Shown here piece after piece: positions 17,305 through 25,922 of a DNA stretch of 64,000 nt (positions within the stretch are counted from its first letter, which is position 1; each line of letters begins with the position of its first letter). The stretch is from Aliagarivorans marinus DSM 23064 (lineage in GTDB: Bacteria; Pseudomonadota; Gammaproteobacteria; Enterobacterales; Celerinatantimonadaceae). A model generated the notes under the pieces. That model made no database searches and had not been told where the DNA came from. It saw nothing but the letters and a program-made list of their open reading frames with translations. The stretch is from assembly GCF_000429485.1 (NCBI RefSeq), contig NZ_KE386908.1, positions 186,001 to 250,000 on the forward strand, in the 5' to 3' direction. Both the position numbers and the translations under genes were made by a program.

Positions 17305-17478
17305 GTACACGTTCCTTATGAAAAACTTCGCCAAGTGTATGAGTTTTATCAGCAAACTTCAGTGATCTGCGCCTGTTTGGCGGTGACTTATGCGACTTTA
17401 TTTAACTGTTTAAAAAACTTTAACTCAGTGGGTGATTGGGCTAACTTGGGCGTTTCCGCAATCGCTGAATGGGCAGTA

Positions 17479-17832
17479 ATGAAAAAGCAGCAAAAACAGG
17501 TTTCCCCAGAGACTCAGGCAGAAGCCATGGCCATCGCAAAGTCGACGCAACGGCCGGGTCAAAGCAAAGAACAAACCAAGTTAATCGCCCAAGGCATTCA
17601 AAAGGGCATTGAGCAGTACAAAAAGCAGCAAAAGAGCAAGCGTCGCGACGCCGACAAGCATCGCAAGAAGCAGCAGCGCGAAAAGGCGCGTCAGGCTGAG
17701 GCTGCTGAGCTTGATAGCAACCAGCTATTGCCGCAAACCTCCAGTGATGCAGCGACCAACCCTCGCCTTCCGTGGATCTTGTTGCTCCTTTCTTGGGCAG
17801 GCTTTGCCCTGTACTTGGCACTTGTGCCCTAG
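17479..17832 (+). CDS. DUF2956 family protein
   Basis: The protein is 117 aa. A highly charged N-terminal two-thirds (MKKQQKQVSPETQAEAMAIAKSTQRPGQSKEQTKLIAQGIQKGIEQYKKQQK) matches the DUF2956 pattern, and a single C-terminal membrane helix (LPWILLLLSWAGFALYLALV) ends the protein. It should sit in the inner membrane with the basic coil in the cytoplasm. Function is unknown. The frame is open back to 17335, but the family N-terminus fixes the start at the ATG at 17479. It is followed 20 bp later by an acetyltransferase gene. Confidence 0.8.
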   Translation: MKKQQKQVSPETQAEAMAIAKSTQRPGQSKEQTKLIAQGIQKGIEQYKKQQKSKRRDADKHRKKQQREKARQAEAAELDSNQLLPQTSSDAATNPRLPWILLLLSWAGFALYLALVP

Positions 17833-17852
17833 ACTAGGGAAAAGGAGGTGCC

Positions 17853-18386
17853 ATGTTTGGACAGCTGATTACGATTCGCCCCTATCTCGATAGCGATGCG
17901 CCGGCCCATGCGGAAGCGGTGCGTGAGAGTGCGGCCAGCGGCCAGCGCTGGCTGGAGTGGATGACCGAAGACTACCCAGAGCAAGAGAGCCTAAGTTGGT
18001 TGCAGATGAGCCAGCTCGCCTTGGCCAAGAATGTCGCCTTCGACATGGGGATGTTCGATCGCTACAACCAACAGTTTGTTGGCGGCATCGCGCTCAACCG
18101 GATCGATTGGCACTACCGGGTGGGCAACCTCGGCTACTGGGTGCGTGAGTCCTGTACCAACAAAGGGATCGCCAGTGAAGCGGTGCGTTTGTTCGCTGAG
18201 AATGCCTTTGAGGCCTACCAGCTAAGACGGATAGAGTTGGTGATTGCTGAGCATAACTTGGCCAGTCGCCGGGTCGCTGAGAAGGTAGGCGCACAGTTTG
18301 AAGCGCTGGCTCGGCAGCGGGTCACCGACAATGGGCAACCCTGCTACGCCGCACTCTACTCGTTGCTACCGGAAGATCTCAGTTAA
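17853..18386 (+). CDS. GNAT acetyltransferase, RimJ/RimL type
   Basis: The 177-aa GNAT protein shows the RimJ/RimL-like order: ITIRPYLDSDA at the N-terminus, FVGGIALNRIDWHYRVGNLGYWV as the central strands, then the acetyl-CoA loop region TNKGIASEAVRLFAENAF and a C-terminal IELVIAEHNLASRRVAEKVGAQFEA. Such enzymes acetylate N-terminal amines of proteins or small molecules; the substrate cannot be read. AAAGGAGG lies 5 bp before the ATG. It overlaps the convergent TetR-like gene by 4 bp. Confidence 0.88.
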   Translation: MFGQLITIRPYLDSDAPAHAEAVRESAASGQRWLEWMTEDYPEQESLSWLQMSQLALAKNVAFDMGMFDRYNQQFVGGIALNRIDWHYRVGNLGYWVRESCTNKGIASEAVRLFAENAFEAYQLRRIELVIAEHNLASRRVAEKVGAQFEALARQRVTDNGQPCYAALYSLLPEDLS

Positions 18387-18883
18387 CCCGCTTTAGCCGT
18401 ATGCTTGGCGGTGGGAAAATGCTTGCGCTGATTCACCAACATCAACATGGATTTGCCCAGCAACCAAGGCAGGTCCTCATTTACTGCGTGGTAGCCAAGC
18501 TTGGCGGCGACTTGGTTGGAGAGCACGGTCCAACCCACGTTAGCCAGTCGCCAAGCGACACTCTCTTCTTGAGAGGCATCGAGAAACAGCATTACAATCG
18601 CACTGAAATGACTGGAATCGAGGCTCTCCAGCCACGATTCGCGCAGGCGCTCACGGCTGCTAAGATCGAGATGGTCAACGAAGTGTTGGGTCAGACTTTG
18701 ATTTACCGCGACAACTAATACCTGATAGCTGGGAAACAGCTGCGCCAGCTGCTCCTCGCTCCAGTCGCCGTATTCGGCAAGGTAAGAGAGGGTCATTACC
18801 CGCCAATCGCCCAAAAGCAATCGCTCGGTGATCACGTCGACCACCTGTTTACGTTCCAGGCTAAGTATCTGTGTTTGTGTCAT
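18383..18883 (-). CDS. TetR-like regulator (weak similarity)
   Basis: The 166-aa product, from the ATG at 18883, has an N-terminal segment laid out like a TetR helix-turn-helix: VVDVITERLLLGDWRVMTLSYLAEYGDWSEEQLAQLFPSYQVLVVAV. The G-x-LT-x-LA and LFPS-x-LV positions fit, but the recognition helix is unusual (WSEEQLAQLF). The rest is helical and could be a ligand domain. A DNA-binding role is an inference. The longer frame to 18934 adds a non-family, Arg-rich leader. It points toward the acetyltransferase gene, and the acyltransferase pair starts 354 bp away on its other side. Confidence 0.5.
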   Translation of the reverse strand: MTQTQILSLERKQVVDVITERLLLGDWRVMTLSYLAEYGDWSEEQLAQLFPSYQVLVVAVNQSLTQHFVDHLDLSSRERLRESWLESLDSSHFSAIVMLFLDASQEESVAWRLANVGWTVLSNQVAAKLGYHAVNEDLPWLLGKSMLMLVNQRKHFPTAKHTAKAG

Positions 18884-19237
18884 AGCACGCATCCTGCGTG
18901 GGGGCCAATGCTGGCCGTTATACCCTCGCTGCATCTTGGCTTACGCCAAGCAACCGGGCCCTCATCCTAAGCAGCTTAAGTTTAGTGTCGGCTTTGGCCT
19001 TCGCCAAGCTCAGATCTGCTTAACTCCGATAACTATTAGGAACGTCACAAAAACCTTTCTGTTTCATTTGGCCGGACAATTGCGATTTTGAGTGGTGGAA
19101 ACTCTGCTTGGCAGGGGCTAACTGATGCCGGAAGCTGAGCCCAGGAGGAAAGCAAGGGGAGAATAAGGGAAGAATGAGTGGGGAACGAGGGGAAGAGTCA
19201 GGTAAGCCATGTTGCTATGGCTCACCTGCGTTTATGT
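18884..19237. other. Gene-free interval with hairpins and a polypyrimidine tract
   Basis: It holds two similar short hairpins, CTTGGC-TTAC-GCCAAG (18935-18950) and CTTTGGC-CTTC-GCCAAG (18992-19008). A region from about 19140 to 19200 is almost pure purine on the plus strand. A hairpin follows at 19200-19227, just after the acyltransferase stop. No coding frame or RNA gene was recognised. Confidence 0.6.
19200..19227 (-). terminator. Hairpin downstream of acyltransferase 1, without T-run
   Basis: AGGTAAGCCAT (19200-19210) pairs with ATGGCTCACCT (19217-19227) with one mismatch. On the minus strand it is followed by a C/T-rich, G-poor tract instead of a T-run, which suggests Rho-dependent rather than intrinsic termination. 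Confidence 0.4.
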
Positions 19238-20494
19238 TTAAAGCAGCGCCATCAGGCCATGCTCTAGCTCTTGCAGGAACTGCAGTTTCATCGATTCGGG
19301 CACCAACGGTTGCACACAGTTAATGGTCAGGTTCAAGCTTCCGTTGACTGTGGATGCGCCTACCCAAAACACCGAGCCGGATTTGTGCTGGCCGGAGCTA
19401 AAGTAGCAATCGGTGATGCGCAGCGGTAGCGCTTCATCGCATTGGCTAAAGCTAAGCCTCCCCAGATTGGAGAAGTGCAAGCAGGTATGACGGCCCAGCG
19501 GTGGGAAGGGAAAGGCCTTCTCGGCACGTTTAATAAACCATTCGCTCTTACAGCTGTTGAGCAGTGAGCGGTTGTCCACAATCGCCGCTAGCTGAGCTCC
19601 GGTTTTCTGGGCTATCTGCCAGGTACTGTCGCGGGTGTCGACATCGATGGAGAAGCAGGCGGCGAAGGCCCCCAACTCGCTATCGGCGAACTTGGGCTCG
19701 CAATAGGGACGAGCATTGGCGTTAGCACTGCAATCGACCTGGGTTACCGGCGAGGTGGCAATCCGCGCCAGCGCCTTGGTGATTACACTGGTCAGCAGGC
19801 TGTTTAGGGTGACGCCCTGTTGGCGGCATTGGCGCAGCAGGCCTTGCAGGTAATGATCTTCGATATCCAGCCATGCCAGACTGTTGTTCATGGTGATCGG
19901 CTGGCTAGTATCGACCCAAGCAGCCAAACGATCAGGTATTCGCTCGCTGGTAAACGGAGTGTCCTCAAGATCGGTCGCTTGATGCATTACGCACTGACTC
20001 ACTGAGCTGGGGATGGGCGCCATGGATTGCGTTTGGCTTGGGGCGTTGAGCTCGGCTACCAACTGGTCGAGCATTAGCTGCGCAGAGATACCGTCACAGA
20101 TGCTGTGGTGGCTAGCAATTAGCAAGGCGTGGTGGCTCTCCCCTAAGATGACTCGGATGCGCCACAGCGGCCCGTCCTGGTTAAAGCGCATCTCGCACTC
20201 CGCTTCCATTTGTTGAAAGGCGAAGGACTTGAGGCTGAGGTGGCTCGGGCTCACCTCGTAGTTAATCGATACGGGGAGCTCGCTGGGCACAAAGTGCCAA
20301 CGCTCACCATGTTTAGCGATCCCGACATTGAGGATCTGATACTGGGCTTGCAGGCGATCGGCAGCGGCGGCGATGTCTTCCAGTTCTAGCGTGCCTTCTA
20401 GCAAGGCAAGATTGACAACGGTCATAGAGCCGTCGGCAGAGCCTTCGGCGAAGATGTGTTCGAAGGCTTCCAGGGGACGATACAGCTTTGTCAT
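19238..20494 (-). CDS. PapA/condensation-like acyltransferase (copy 1)
   Basis: The 418-aa cytoplasmic protein has the catalytic HHxxxDG motif (HHSICDG, about residues 128-134) of the condensation-domain, PapA and alcohol O-acetyltransferase superfamily. A later LHFSNLGRLSF resembles the SNxG segment of PapA-type enzymes. It stands alone, with no carrier-protein or adenylation domain nearby. The predicted reaction is transfer of an acyl group to an alcohol or amine; substrate is unknown. It is well over half identical by eye to the next gene, a tandem duplication. It probably belongs to a small product-and-export unit with the divergent MFS gene. Confidence 0.75.
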   Translation of the reverse strand: MTKLYRPLEAFEHIFAEGSADGSMTVVNLALLEGTLELEDIAAAADRLQAQYQILNVGIAKHGERWHFVPSELPVSINYEVSPSHLSLKSFAFQQMEAECEMRFNQDGPLWRIRVILGESHHALLIASHHSICDGISAQLMLDQLVAELNAPSQTQSMAPIPSSVSQCVMHQATDLEDTPFTSERIPDRLAAWVDTSQPITMNNSLAWLDIEDHYLQGLLRQCRQQGVTLNSLLTSVITKALARIATSPVTQVDCSANANARPYCEPKFADSELGAFAACFSIDVDTRDSTWQIAQKTGAQLAAIVDNRSLLNSCKSEWFIKRAEKAFPFPPLGRHTCLHFSNLGRLSFSQCDEALPLRITDCYFSSGQHKSGSVFWVGASTVNGSLNLTINCVQPLVPESMKLQFLQELEHGLMALL

Positions 20495-20547
20495 GGGAAT
20501 ACGGCTATCGGTTAATAGGAGAGGGCATTATTTCACTATTAACATGA

Positions 20548-20576
20548 CAGGCAGTAGGATGAACTTAACAAAACCC
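20548..20576. repeat. 29-bp direct repeat, copy A (upstream of acyltransferase 1)
   Basis: It is identical over 29 bp to 21914-21942, and an 11-bp CATTATTTCAC nearby is also shared (20526-20536 and 21891-21901). Each copy starts about 53 bp upstream of its acyltransferase ATG, so the promoter or operator was duplicated with the gene. Confidence 0.85.
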
Positions 20577-20606
20577 TGCAAATGTTATGGGTAAGTGTTG
20601 CGCTGC

Positions 20607-21860
20607 TTACACCAATTTCAGCAGACCATTCCTCAGTTGCTCGATAAACGCCAGCCGCATCCGCTCGCTTACCAAGGGCTGCACACAGTTAATCACCAGA
20701 TTTAACCGTGAGCCGACTGTTGCTGCTCCCACCCAAAACACCGAACCCGATTGCTGCTGTCCAGAGGTAAAGTAGCTGTCGGTGATGTGTAGTGGTAATA
20801 CTGGGTCGCACTGACTGAAGGCCAGTCTGCCGAGGTTAGACAGGTGCGCGCAGGTATAGCGCCCGAGCGGTGGTGGCGTATGGCTGTCGGCCATATTCAG
20901 ATACCACTGGTGCTTGGCGGTATTAAGAAAGACACGGCTATCGATAATGGTCGCAAAGTCATCGCCGCAGCGCTTGGCCATCTGCCAAGGATTGCCGTCG
21001 CAGGCCACATCAATGGAGAAGCTGGAGGCAAACACGCCCAGCGCTTCGTTGGCAATCTCGGGTTGGCAGTAGGGGCGAGTATTGACGTTGCCGCTACATT
21101 CCACGTGGCTTACCGGGCGCTCGGCAATGGTCGCTAGCGCGTTGGCAATGACCGCAAACAGCAAACTGTTGAGGGTGACGCCATGCTGGCGGCACTGTTG
21201 TAGCAGGCTTTTCAGCTTATCTGCTTCAACATCTAACCATGCGGTGCGGTTACGCAAGGTCATTGCCTGGCTAGTGTCTACCCAGGCGCTCATATCTTCG
21301 GGTTCATTGCCGCTGGTGAACGGGGTTTGGCTCAGATCGGTCTGTTGGTGGGCAACGCAGTCACTGCCCGAAGGCGGGATCGGCGTTTGCTCTTGGGCCT
21401 CGCTCGGGCAGTTTAACTCTGCCACCAGGCGGTCCAACAGCAGCTGCACGGAGATGCCATCGCATATGCTATGATGGGCCGATAAAAACAGTGCATGCTG
21501 ATCTTTTCCGAGAATAACTCTGATACGCCACAGTGGTCCCGTTAGGTCAAAGCGCGCCTCACACTCTTCTTCCATTGCTTGGAAGGCCACGGATTTGAGG
21601 CGCGAGGGATCGGGCGCTGGCTCAACGCTGATAGCAACCGCCTGTTGGCTCTGGGTGAAATGCCAGTTCTCTGCGTGCTTGGCAATGCCAACGTTAAGTG
21701 GCTGGAACTGCTTTTGAAGGCGCTCGACGGCGCAAGCCAGGGCATGTTGGTCCAACTCACCCTTCAAGAAGGCGAGATTAACCACGGTCATTGAGCCTAG
21801 GGCGGAGCCTTCAGCAAAGATGTACTCATAGGCTTCCAGGTGACGATACAGCTTAGTCAT
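20607..21860 (-). CDS. PapA/condensation-like acyltransferase (copy 2)
   Basis: The 417-aa paralogue of the gene at 19238-20494 is colinear with it throughout: it starts MTKLYRHLEAYEYIFAEGSALGSMTVVNLAFLKGEL, carries the same HHSICDG active-site motif and shares SNLGRLAFSQCDP and the C-terminal INCVQPLV segment. Differences concentrate in the middle (residues about 150-190), which may change the acceptor. It lies upstream of copy 1 with a 112-bp gap that contains its own copy of the 29-bp element, so each gene may be transcribed separately. It is divergent from the MFS transporter. Confidence 0.75.
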   Translation of the reverse strand: MTKLYRHLEAYEYIFAEGSALGSMTVVNLAFLKGELDQHALACAVERLQKQFQPLNVGIAKHAENWHFTQSQQAVAISVEPAPDPSRLKSVAFQAMEEECEARFDLTGPLWRIRVILGKDQHALFLSAHHSICDGISVQLLLDRLVAELNCPSEAQEQTPIPPSGSDCVAHQQTDLSQTPFTSGNEPEDMSAWVDTSQAMTLRNRTAWLDVEADKLKSLLQQCRQHGVTLNSLLFAVIANALATIAERPVSHVECSGNVNTRPYCQPEIANEALGVFASSFSIDVACDGNPWQMAKRCGDDFATIIDSRVFLNTAKHQWYLNMADSHTPPPLGRYTCAHLSNLGRLAFSQCDPVLPLHITDSYFTSGQQQSGSVFWVGAATVGSRLNLVINCVQPLVSERMRLAFIEQLRNGLLKLV

Positions 21861-21913
21861 AGGGATGCGGCTTTTGGCTAGTAGAAAGGTCCATTATTTC
21901 ACCGTTACACTCT

Positions 21914-21942
21914 CAGGCAGTAGGATGAACTTAACAAAACCC
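21914..21942. repeat. 29-bp direct repeat, copy B (between acyltransferase 2 and MFS gene)
   Basis: Identical to 20548-20576. This copy lies in the divergent space, so it could also act on the MFS gene. Confidence 0.85.
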
Positions 21943-21976
21943 CATGTATCTTGTGAGAATTACCCAGGGAGGGCAC

Positions 21977-23194
21977 TTGCTTAATTCGACGTTTTGGCGG
22001 GCGACTTTAGCGGTATCGTTGGCCTCATTGATTACCTTCTTCAATCTGTATCTGGTGCAGCCCTTGCTGCCGATGTTCCGCGAGCGTTATCAGCTCTCGA
22101 CCCTGGAGGCTAGCGGAATGCTCTCTTATGCCATGCTCGGGCTAGCGCTGGGCTTGGCTGTGCTGGCCTCGGCATCCGATAGCTTTGGGCGACGTAAGAT
22201 CTTGCTGGGCTCGTTGTGGCTTAGCCCACTGCTGACCTTGGTTATCGCCTTTGCTGGTGAGCTGGATTTTAATTACTTGCTGGCTCTGCGCTTTGCCCAA
22301 GGGTTGGTACTGGCTGGCATACCGGCGGTGGCGGTGGCCTTCCTCGGCGAGCTGCTCGAGCCGCCCAAGCTTATCAAAGCGGTGGGGATCTTTATCGCTG
22401 CCAACTCCATTGGCGGGATTGGCGGACGTCTGATTTCTGGCTGGGGAGCCGAGCTGATGGGCTCGTGGCAGTGGGCCTTTATGGCGATAGCTGCCTTAAG
22501 TCTGATGGTGGCGACACTGGTTCACTACCTGTTGCCCGATGAGCCACCACGCGAGCGCAAACCCTGGCGTTTGCTCCAGAGTCTAAGTAACTATGGCTTG
22601 CACCTAAAACGCTGGCCGCTATTAGTGGCCTTTGCGGTGGGCGGTGGGGGCTTCGGTATCTTCACCCAGCAGTTTAACTACCTAACCTTCTTGTTGGCGG
22701 AGCCGCCCTATAAGCTGCCGTCCAGTTGGTTGTCGATGCTGTTTCTCGCCTACCTGGCGGGTACCTTCACGGCTACTCAGTCTGGGCGTTTGGCACAGCG
22801 CTGGGGAATGCGCCGTGGCATAAGCTGTGGCTTATTGGTGATGATTGGCGCGAGCTTGTTATCGGCCACTGGCAACTTGCTATTGATTCTGGCCGCCTTG
22901 GCCCTGCTCAGCAGTGGCTTTTTCCTCACCCACTCTCAGGCCAGCGCCTATGTGAATCAGCGGGCGACTCAGGCCAAGGCCAGTGCCTCGGCGCTCTATG
23001 TAATGAGTTACTACCTGGGGGCTGCACTGGGGGCCTTTGTGATTGAACCGTTCTATCAGCGCTGGGCGTGGCTGGGAGTGGTTGGCGTGTCGGTGGTGAC
23101 ACTGAGCGTGTTGGCGCTGGTGGCCTTCATAAGTTTGCAAGAGCCCGCCCGAAGCAAGCGCTCCGGGCAGGATAAGGGACTAGCGGCTAGTTAA
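21977..23194 (+). CDS. MFS transporter (YnfM-like drug/metabolite exporter)
   Basis: A 12-helix major facilitator protein of about 405 aa. The loop 2-3 motif SDSFGRRKILLGSLWLSPLLT and the sequence around GGIGGRLISGWGAELMG are typical. Related YnfM-type carriers export small organic compounds. I prefer a TTG start at 21977 because AGGGAGG lies just upstream; the ATG at 21944 (11 residues longer) has no ribosome site and overlaps the 29-bp repeat region. It is divergent from the acyltransferase pair and may export their product. Its 3' end overlaps arsJ by 8 bp, convergently. Confidence 0.82.
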   Translation: MLNSTFWRATLAVSLASLITFFNLYLVQPLLPMFRERYQLSTLEASGMLSYAMLGLALGLAVLASASDSFGRRKILLGSLWLSPLLTLVIAFAGELDFNYLLALRFAQGLVLAGIPAVAVAFLGELLEPPKLIKAVGIFIAANSIGGIGGRLISGWGAELMGSWQWAFMAIAALSLMVATLVHYLLPDEPPRERKPWRLLQSLSNYGLHLKRWPLLVAFAVGGGGFGIFTQQFNYLTFLLAEPPYKLPSSWLSMLFLAYLAGTFTATQSGRLAQRWGMRRGISCGLLVMIGASLLSATGNLLLILAALALLSSGFFLTHSQASAYVNQRATQAKASASALYVMSYYLGAALGAFVIEPFYQRWAWLGVVGVSVVTLSVLALVAFISLQEPARSKRSGQDKGLAAS

Positions 23195-24407
23195 CTGCCG
23201 CTTGGCTATCGTGCCGGGGCAGGGCGATGGAAATCACGCTGGTGATCACCAACATGGCGGTGGCAATCCACAGACAGGCGGCCAGACCCGCATACTGGAA
23301 TACCAGACCCGAGAGCACGGTGCCGACCAAGCGGCCCATGGCGTTGGCCATATAGTAAAAGCCCACGTCCAGGCTGACGCCATCCTCTTTGGCGTAGCTG
23401 ACAATCAGGTAGGAGTGCAGTGAGGAGTTCACCGCGAACACCAGACCAAAGATCATCAGGCCCACCACGATGCTTAACGCCGGATGCCATTCCAGCTGGA
23501 CCAGCAATGCAAGAACACCGGTAATTGCAGCCAGTATCATGGCCCACAGTAGCGCACCACGGCCATCTGGCGTGCGCCCCGCTTGGCTGCCGGTAAGCTT
23601 AGGCGCAAAGCCTTGCACAATCCCGTAGGCCACCACCCAGCATGCCATAAAGCTGCCGGTTTGCAGGTGATTCCAGCCTAGGGTTGCGCCCAGGTAAACC
23701 GGCAACGCAACCACAAACCACACGTCGCGTGCAGCAAACAGGAATAGCCGGGCTCCAGAGAGGATATTCACCGAGGGGCTTTTGGAGAAGATTGCCGAGA
23801 ACTTCGGCTTGTTCTTGGCCTTACCCAGATCCCGGTCTAGCATTACCAAGCTCATCACCAATACCACGCTCAGCACTGCCGCCATCGCCAGCATCGCGGC
23901 TTGGAAGCCGATGGTGTAGAGCAGCGCACCGCCCAAGAAGAAACCAAAACCTTTTAGCGCATTCTTAGAGCCGGTGAGGATCGCCACCCACTTGTATAAA
24001 GCGTGTTGCTGATCGCCGGTTACCAAGGTTTTTACGCTGCTTTTGGCGCTCATCTTGTTAAGGTCTTTGGCGATGCCGGAGATGGCTTGCGCCGCCATCA
24101 CCAATGGCACCGTTAAGTAAGCGCTGGGCAGTGCCATCGCCAGCAGTGCCACGATCTGCATTGCCAAACCGATGTTCATGGTGTGGTTGAGCCCAACCCG
24201 CGCACCCAGCCAGCCACCGACTAGGTTGGTGACTACGCCAAAGAACTCGTAGAACAAGAACAGCATGGCAATGGCCAAGGGCGCATAGCCGAGCTGGTGG
24301 AAGTACAGCACCACCAACATGCGCAGCGCGCCGTCGGTGATGGTGAAGTTCCAGTAGTTAAAGGTGATCAGCAGATACTGACGCAACTCTCTGGGTAGGG
24401 ATATCAT
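23187..24407 (-). CDS. arsJ: Organoarsenical efflux MFS transporter ArsJ
   Basis: The 406-aa, 12-helix MFS protein opens with MISLPRELRQYLLITFNYWNFTITDGALRMLVVLYFHQLGYAPLAIAMLFLFYEFFGVVTNLVGG, the ArsJ-type N-terminus. ArsJ exports 1-arseno-3-phosphoglycerate, the unstable product formed when GAPDH uses arsenate in place of phosphate, so arsenate leaves without reduction. The GAPDH gene ends 2 bp upstream, the diagnostic pairing. It is the last gene of the ars operon. Confidence 0.92.
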   Translation of the reverse strand: MISLPRELRQYLLITFNYWNFTITDGALRMLVVLYFHQLGYAPLAIAMLFLFYEFFGVVTNLVGGWLGARVGLNHTMNIGLAMQIVALLAMALPSAYLTVPLVMAAQAISGIAKDLNKMSAKSSVKTLVTGDQQHALYKWVAILTGSKNALKGFGFFLGGALLYTIGFQAAMLAMAAVLSVVLVMSLVMLDRDLGKAKNKPKFSAIFSKSPSVNILSGARLFLFAARDVWFVVALPVYLGATLGWNHLQTGSFMACWVVAYGIVQGFAPKLTGSQAGRTPDGRGALLWAMILAAITGVLALLVQLEWHPALSIVVGLMIFGLVFAVNSSLHSYLIVSYAKEDGVSLDVGFYYMANAMGRLVGTVLSGLVFQYAGLAACLWIATAMLVITSVISIALPRHDSQAAVN

Positions 24408-24409
24408 GC

Positions 24410-25414
24410 TTAGCCTGCTAAACCTACTTTGCGGATCAGTTCAGAAGTACGGGTTGCGTAGCCCATTTCGTTGTCATACCACGCGTAGATCTTCAGCATG
24501 CGCGGGCCGATCATCATGGTGCTAAGCGCATCGACGATGCTTGAGCGTTGGTCGCCTTTGTAGTCGATAGATACCAGCGGGCGCTCTTCGTAACCCAAGA
24601 TGCCTTCTAGCTCACCTTCGGCGGCTTCTTTTAGAAGCGCGTTCACTTCTTCAGCGGTGGTGTCGCGACCCACAGTGAACACCATATCGGTCAGTGAGGC
24701 ATTGGCCAGTGGCACACGTACCGCGTGGCCGTTCAGCTTGCCTTTCAGAACCGGAAAGATCTCGGTGATGGCCTTGGCACTGCCGGTGGTGGTTGGGATC
24801 AAGCTCATGCCACAGGCGCGGGCGCGACGTAGATCTTTGTGCGGTGCATCCAGAATTGTCTGGGTGTTGGTCAGATCGTGGATGGTGGTCATGCAGCCAT
24901 GCTCAATGCCCAGCTTCTCGTGAATCACCTTGATAACCGGCGCTAGGCAGTTGGTGGTGCAAGACGCCGCGGTTACGATGCGGTGCTCGCTTGGCTCGAA
25001 GATCGCATCGTTGACGCCGACCACGATGTTCGCTACCGAATCGTCTTTCACTGGCGCAGAGACCACTACACGTTTTACGCCTTGGTCCAGATAGCCTTGC
25101 AGCAGCTCAACCTTGCGGTGAACACCGGTGGCTTCCAGTACCACGTCACAGCCAGACCAGTCGATCTTGCTCAGGTCGCGCTCTTGGGTGCAGGCGATGG
25201 TTTGGCCGTTGATCACCATGTTGTCGCCATCAGTGGTGACTTGGTGCTCCCAAGTGCCTTGTACCGAGTCAAATTGCAGCAGGTGAGCCAGGGTCTGGGT
25301 ATCGCCCGCTACGTCGTTGATTTGCACAAACTCTAGCTCAGGCCAGTCAAATGCAGCGCGAAGTGCCAAACGGCCGATGCGGCCGAAGCCGTTGATTCCA
25401 ACTTTAATGCTCAT
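24410..25414 (-). CDS. ArsJ-associated glyceraldehyde-3-phosphate dehydrogenase
   Basis: The 334-aa protein is a full GAPDH. NAD-binding [17 protein letters not shown] is at the N-terminus, the catalytic Cys is in [15 protein letters not shown] (about residue 152) and the Rossmann and catalytic domains are complete. In ars operons with arsJ the enzyme forms 1-arseno-3-phosphoglycerate from G3P, NAD+ and arsenate. Its place between a tyrosine phosphatase (11-bp gap) and arsJ (2-bp gap) makes this role much more probable than central glycolysis. Codon use looks like that of its neighbours. Confidence 0.93.
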   Translation of the reverse strand: MSIKVGINGFGRIGRLALRAAFDWPELEFVQINDVAGDTQTLAHLLQFDSVQGTWEHQVTTDGDNMVINGQTIACTQERDLSKIDWSGCDVVLEATGVHRKVELLQGYLDQGVKRVVVSAPVKDDSVANIVVGVNDAIFEPSEHRIVTAASCTTNCLAPVIKVIHEKLGIEHGCMTTIHDLTNTQTILDAPHKDLRRARACGMSLIPTTTGSAKAITEIFPVLKGKLNGHAVRVPLANASLTDMVFTVGRDTTAEEVNALLKEAAEGELEGILGYEERPLVSIDYKGDQRSSIVDALSTMMIGPRMLKIYAWYDNEMGYATRTSELIRKVGLAG

Positions 25415-25425
25415 AGTGTTCTCTC

Positions 25426-25920
25426 TTACTTGGCAAATTGCGCAATGTAGCTTTGTTGTTTTTCAAGGTTAAAGGCGTTCGGGCGAACCGCGCGAATACG
25501 GGCAATCGCTTCATCCAGCTCCACACCGTATTCCAGCAGCAGGCGCGCGGCGATAAGGCCGGTACGACCGCTGCCACCCTTACAATGAATGGCCAGGTTT
25601 ACACCACTATTAATCAGCTGCTTAAAACGTGGCAAAAAGCCTTGGAAGCGCGCTTCCCACTCTTCACCCGGCACGGTGTCATCTTCAATTGGCAGGTGGA
25701 ACCACTGCATATCGAAGATCACCGAGGTTTTTCCAATGGCATCCACACCGTTGGCTGCCAGCTCTTCGCTGGTCATCGCGGTCAGAACTGCACCACTGTT
25801 GGCTTGGCTGAGTTGCTGCAGTGAGCTGCTCAGATCTGCGTCTTTGGTGCCCGGGCAAGGGCAAAGCAGCAGTTGGGCATCGTCGGTGATGGCAATCGGG
25901 AATACAGGATGTTGAGACAT
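25426..25920 (-). CDS. Tyrosine/dual-specificity phosphatase in ars operon
   Basis: The 164-aa protein has the PTP signature [10 protein letters not shown] (Cys of the Cx5R loop, about residue 115) followed by a helical tail, and an upstream D-containing loop ([12 protein letters not shown]) that could supply the general acid. It is of the small dual-specificity / CDKN3-like type. Genes of this type recur in arsJ operons, but their job there is not established; hydrolysis of an arseno- or phospho-metabolite, or regulation, are possibilities. It lies 2 bp after the arsC-arsR fusion gene and 11 bp before the GAPDH gene. Confidence 0.8.
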   Translation of the reverse strand: MSQHPVFPIAITDDAQLLLCPCPGTKDADLSSSLQQLSQANSGAVLTAMTSEELAANGVDAIGKTSVIFDMQWFHLPIEDDTVPGEEWEARFQGFLPRFKQLINSGVNLAIHCKGGSGRTGLIAARLLLEYGVELDEAIARIRAVRPNAFNLEKQQSYIAQFAK

Positions 25921-25922
25921 GC

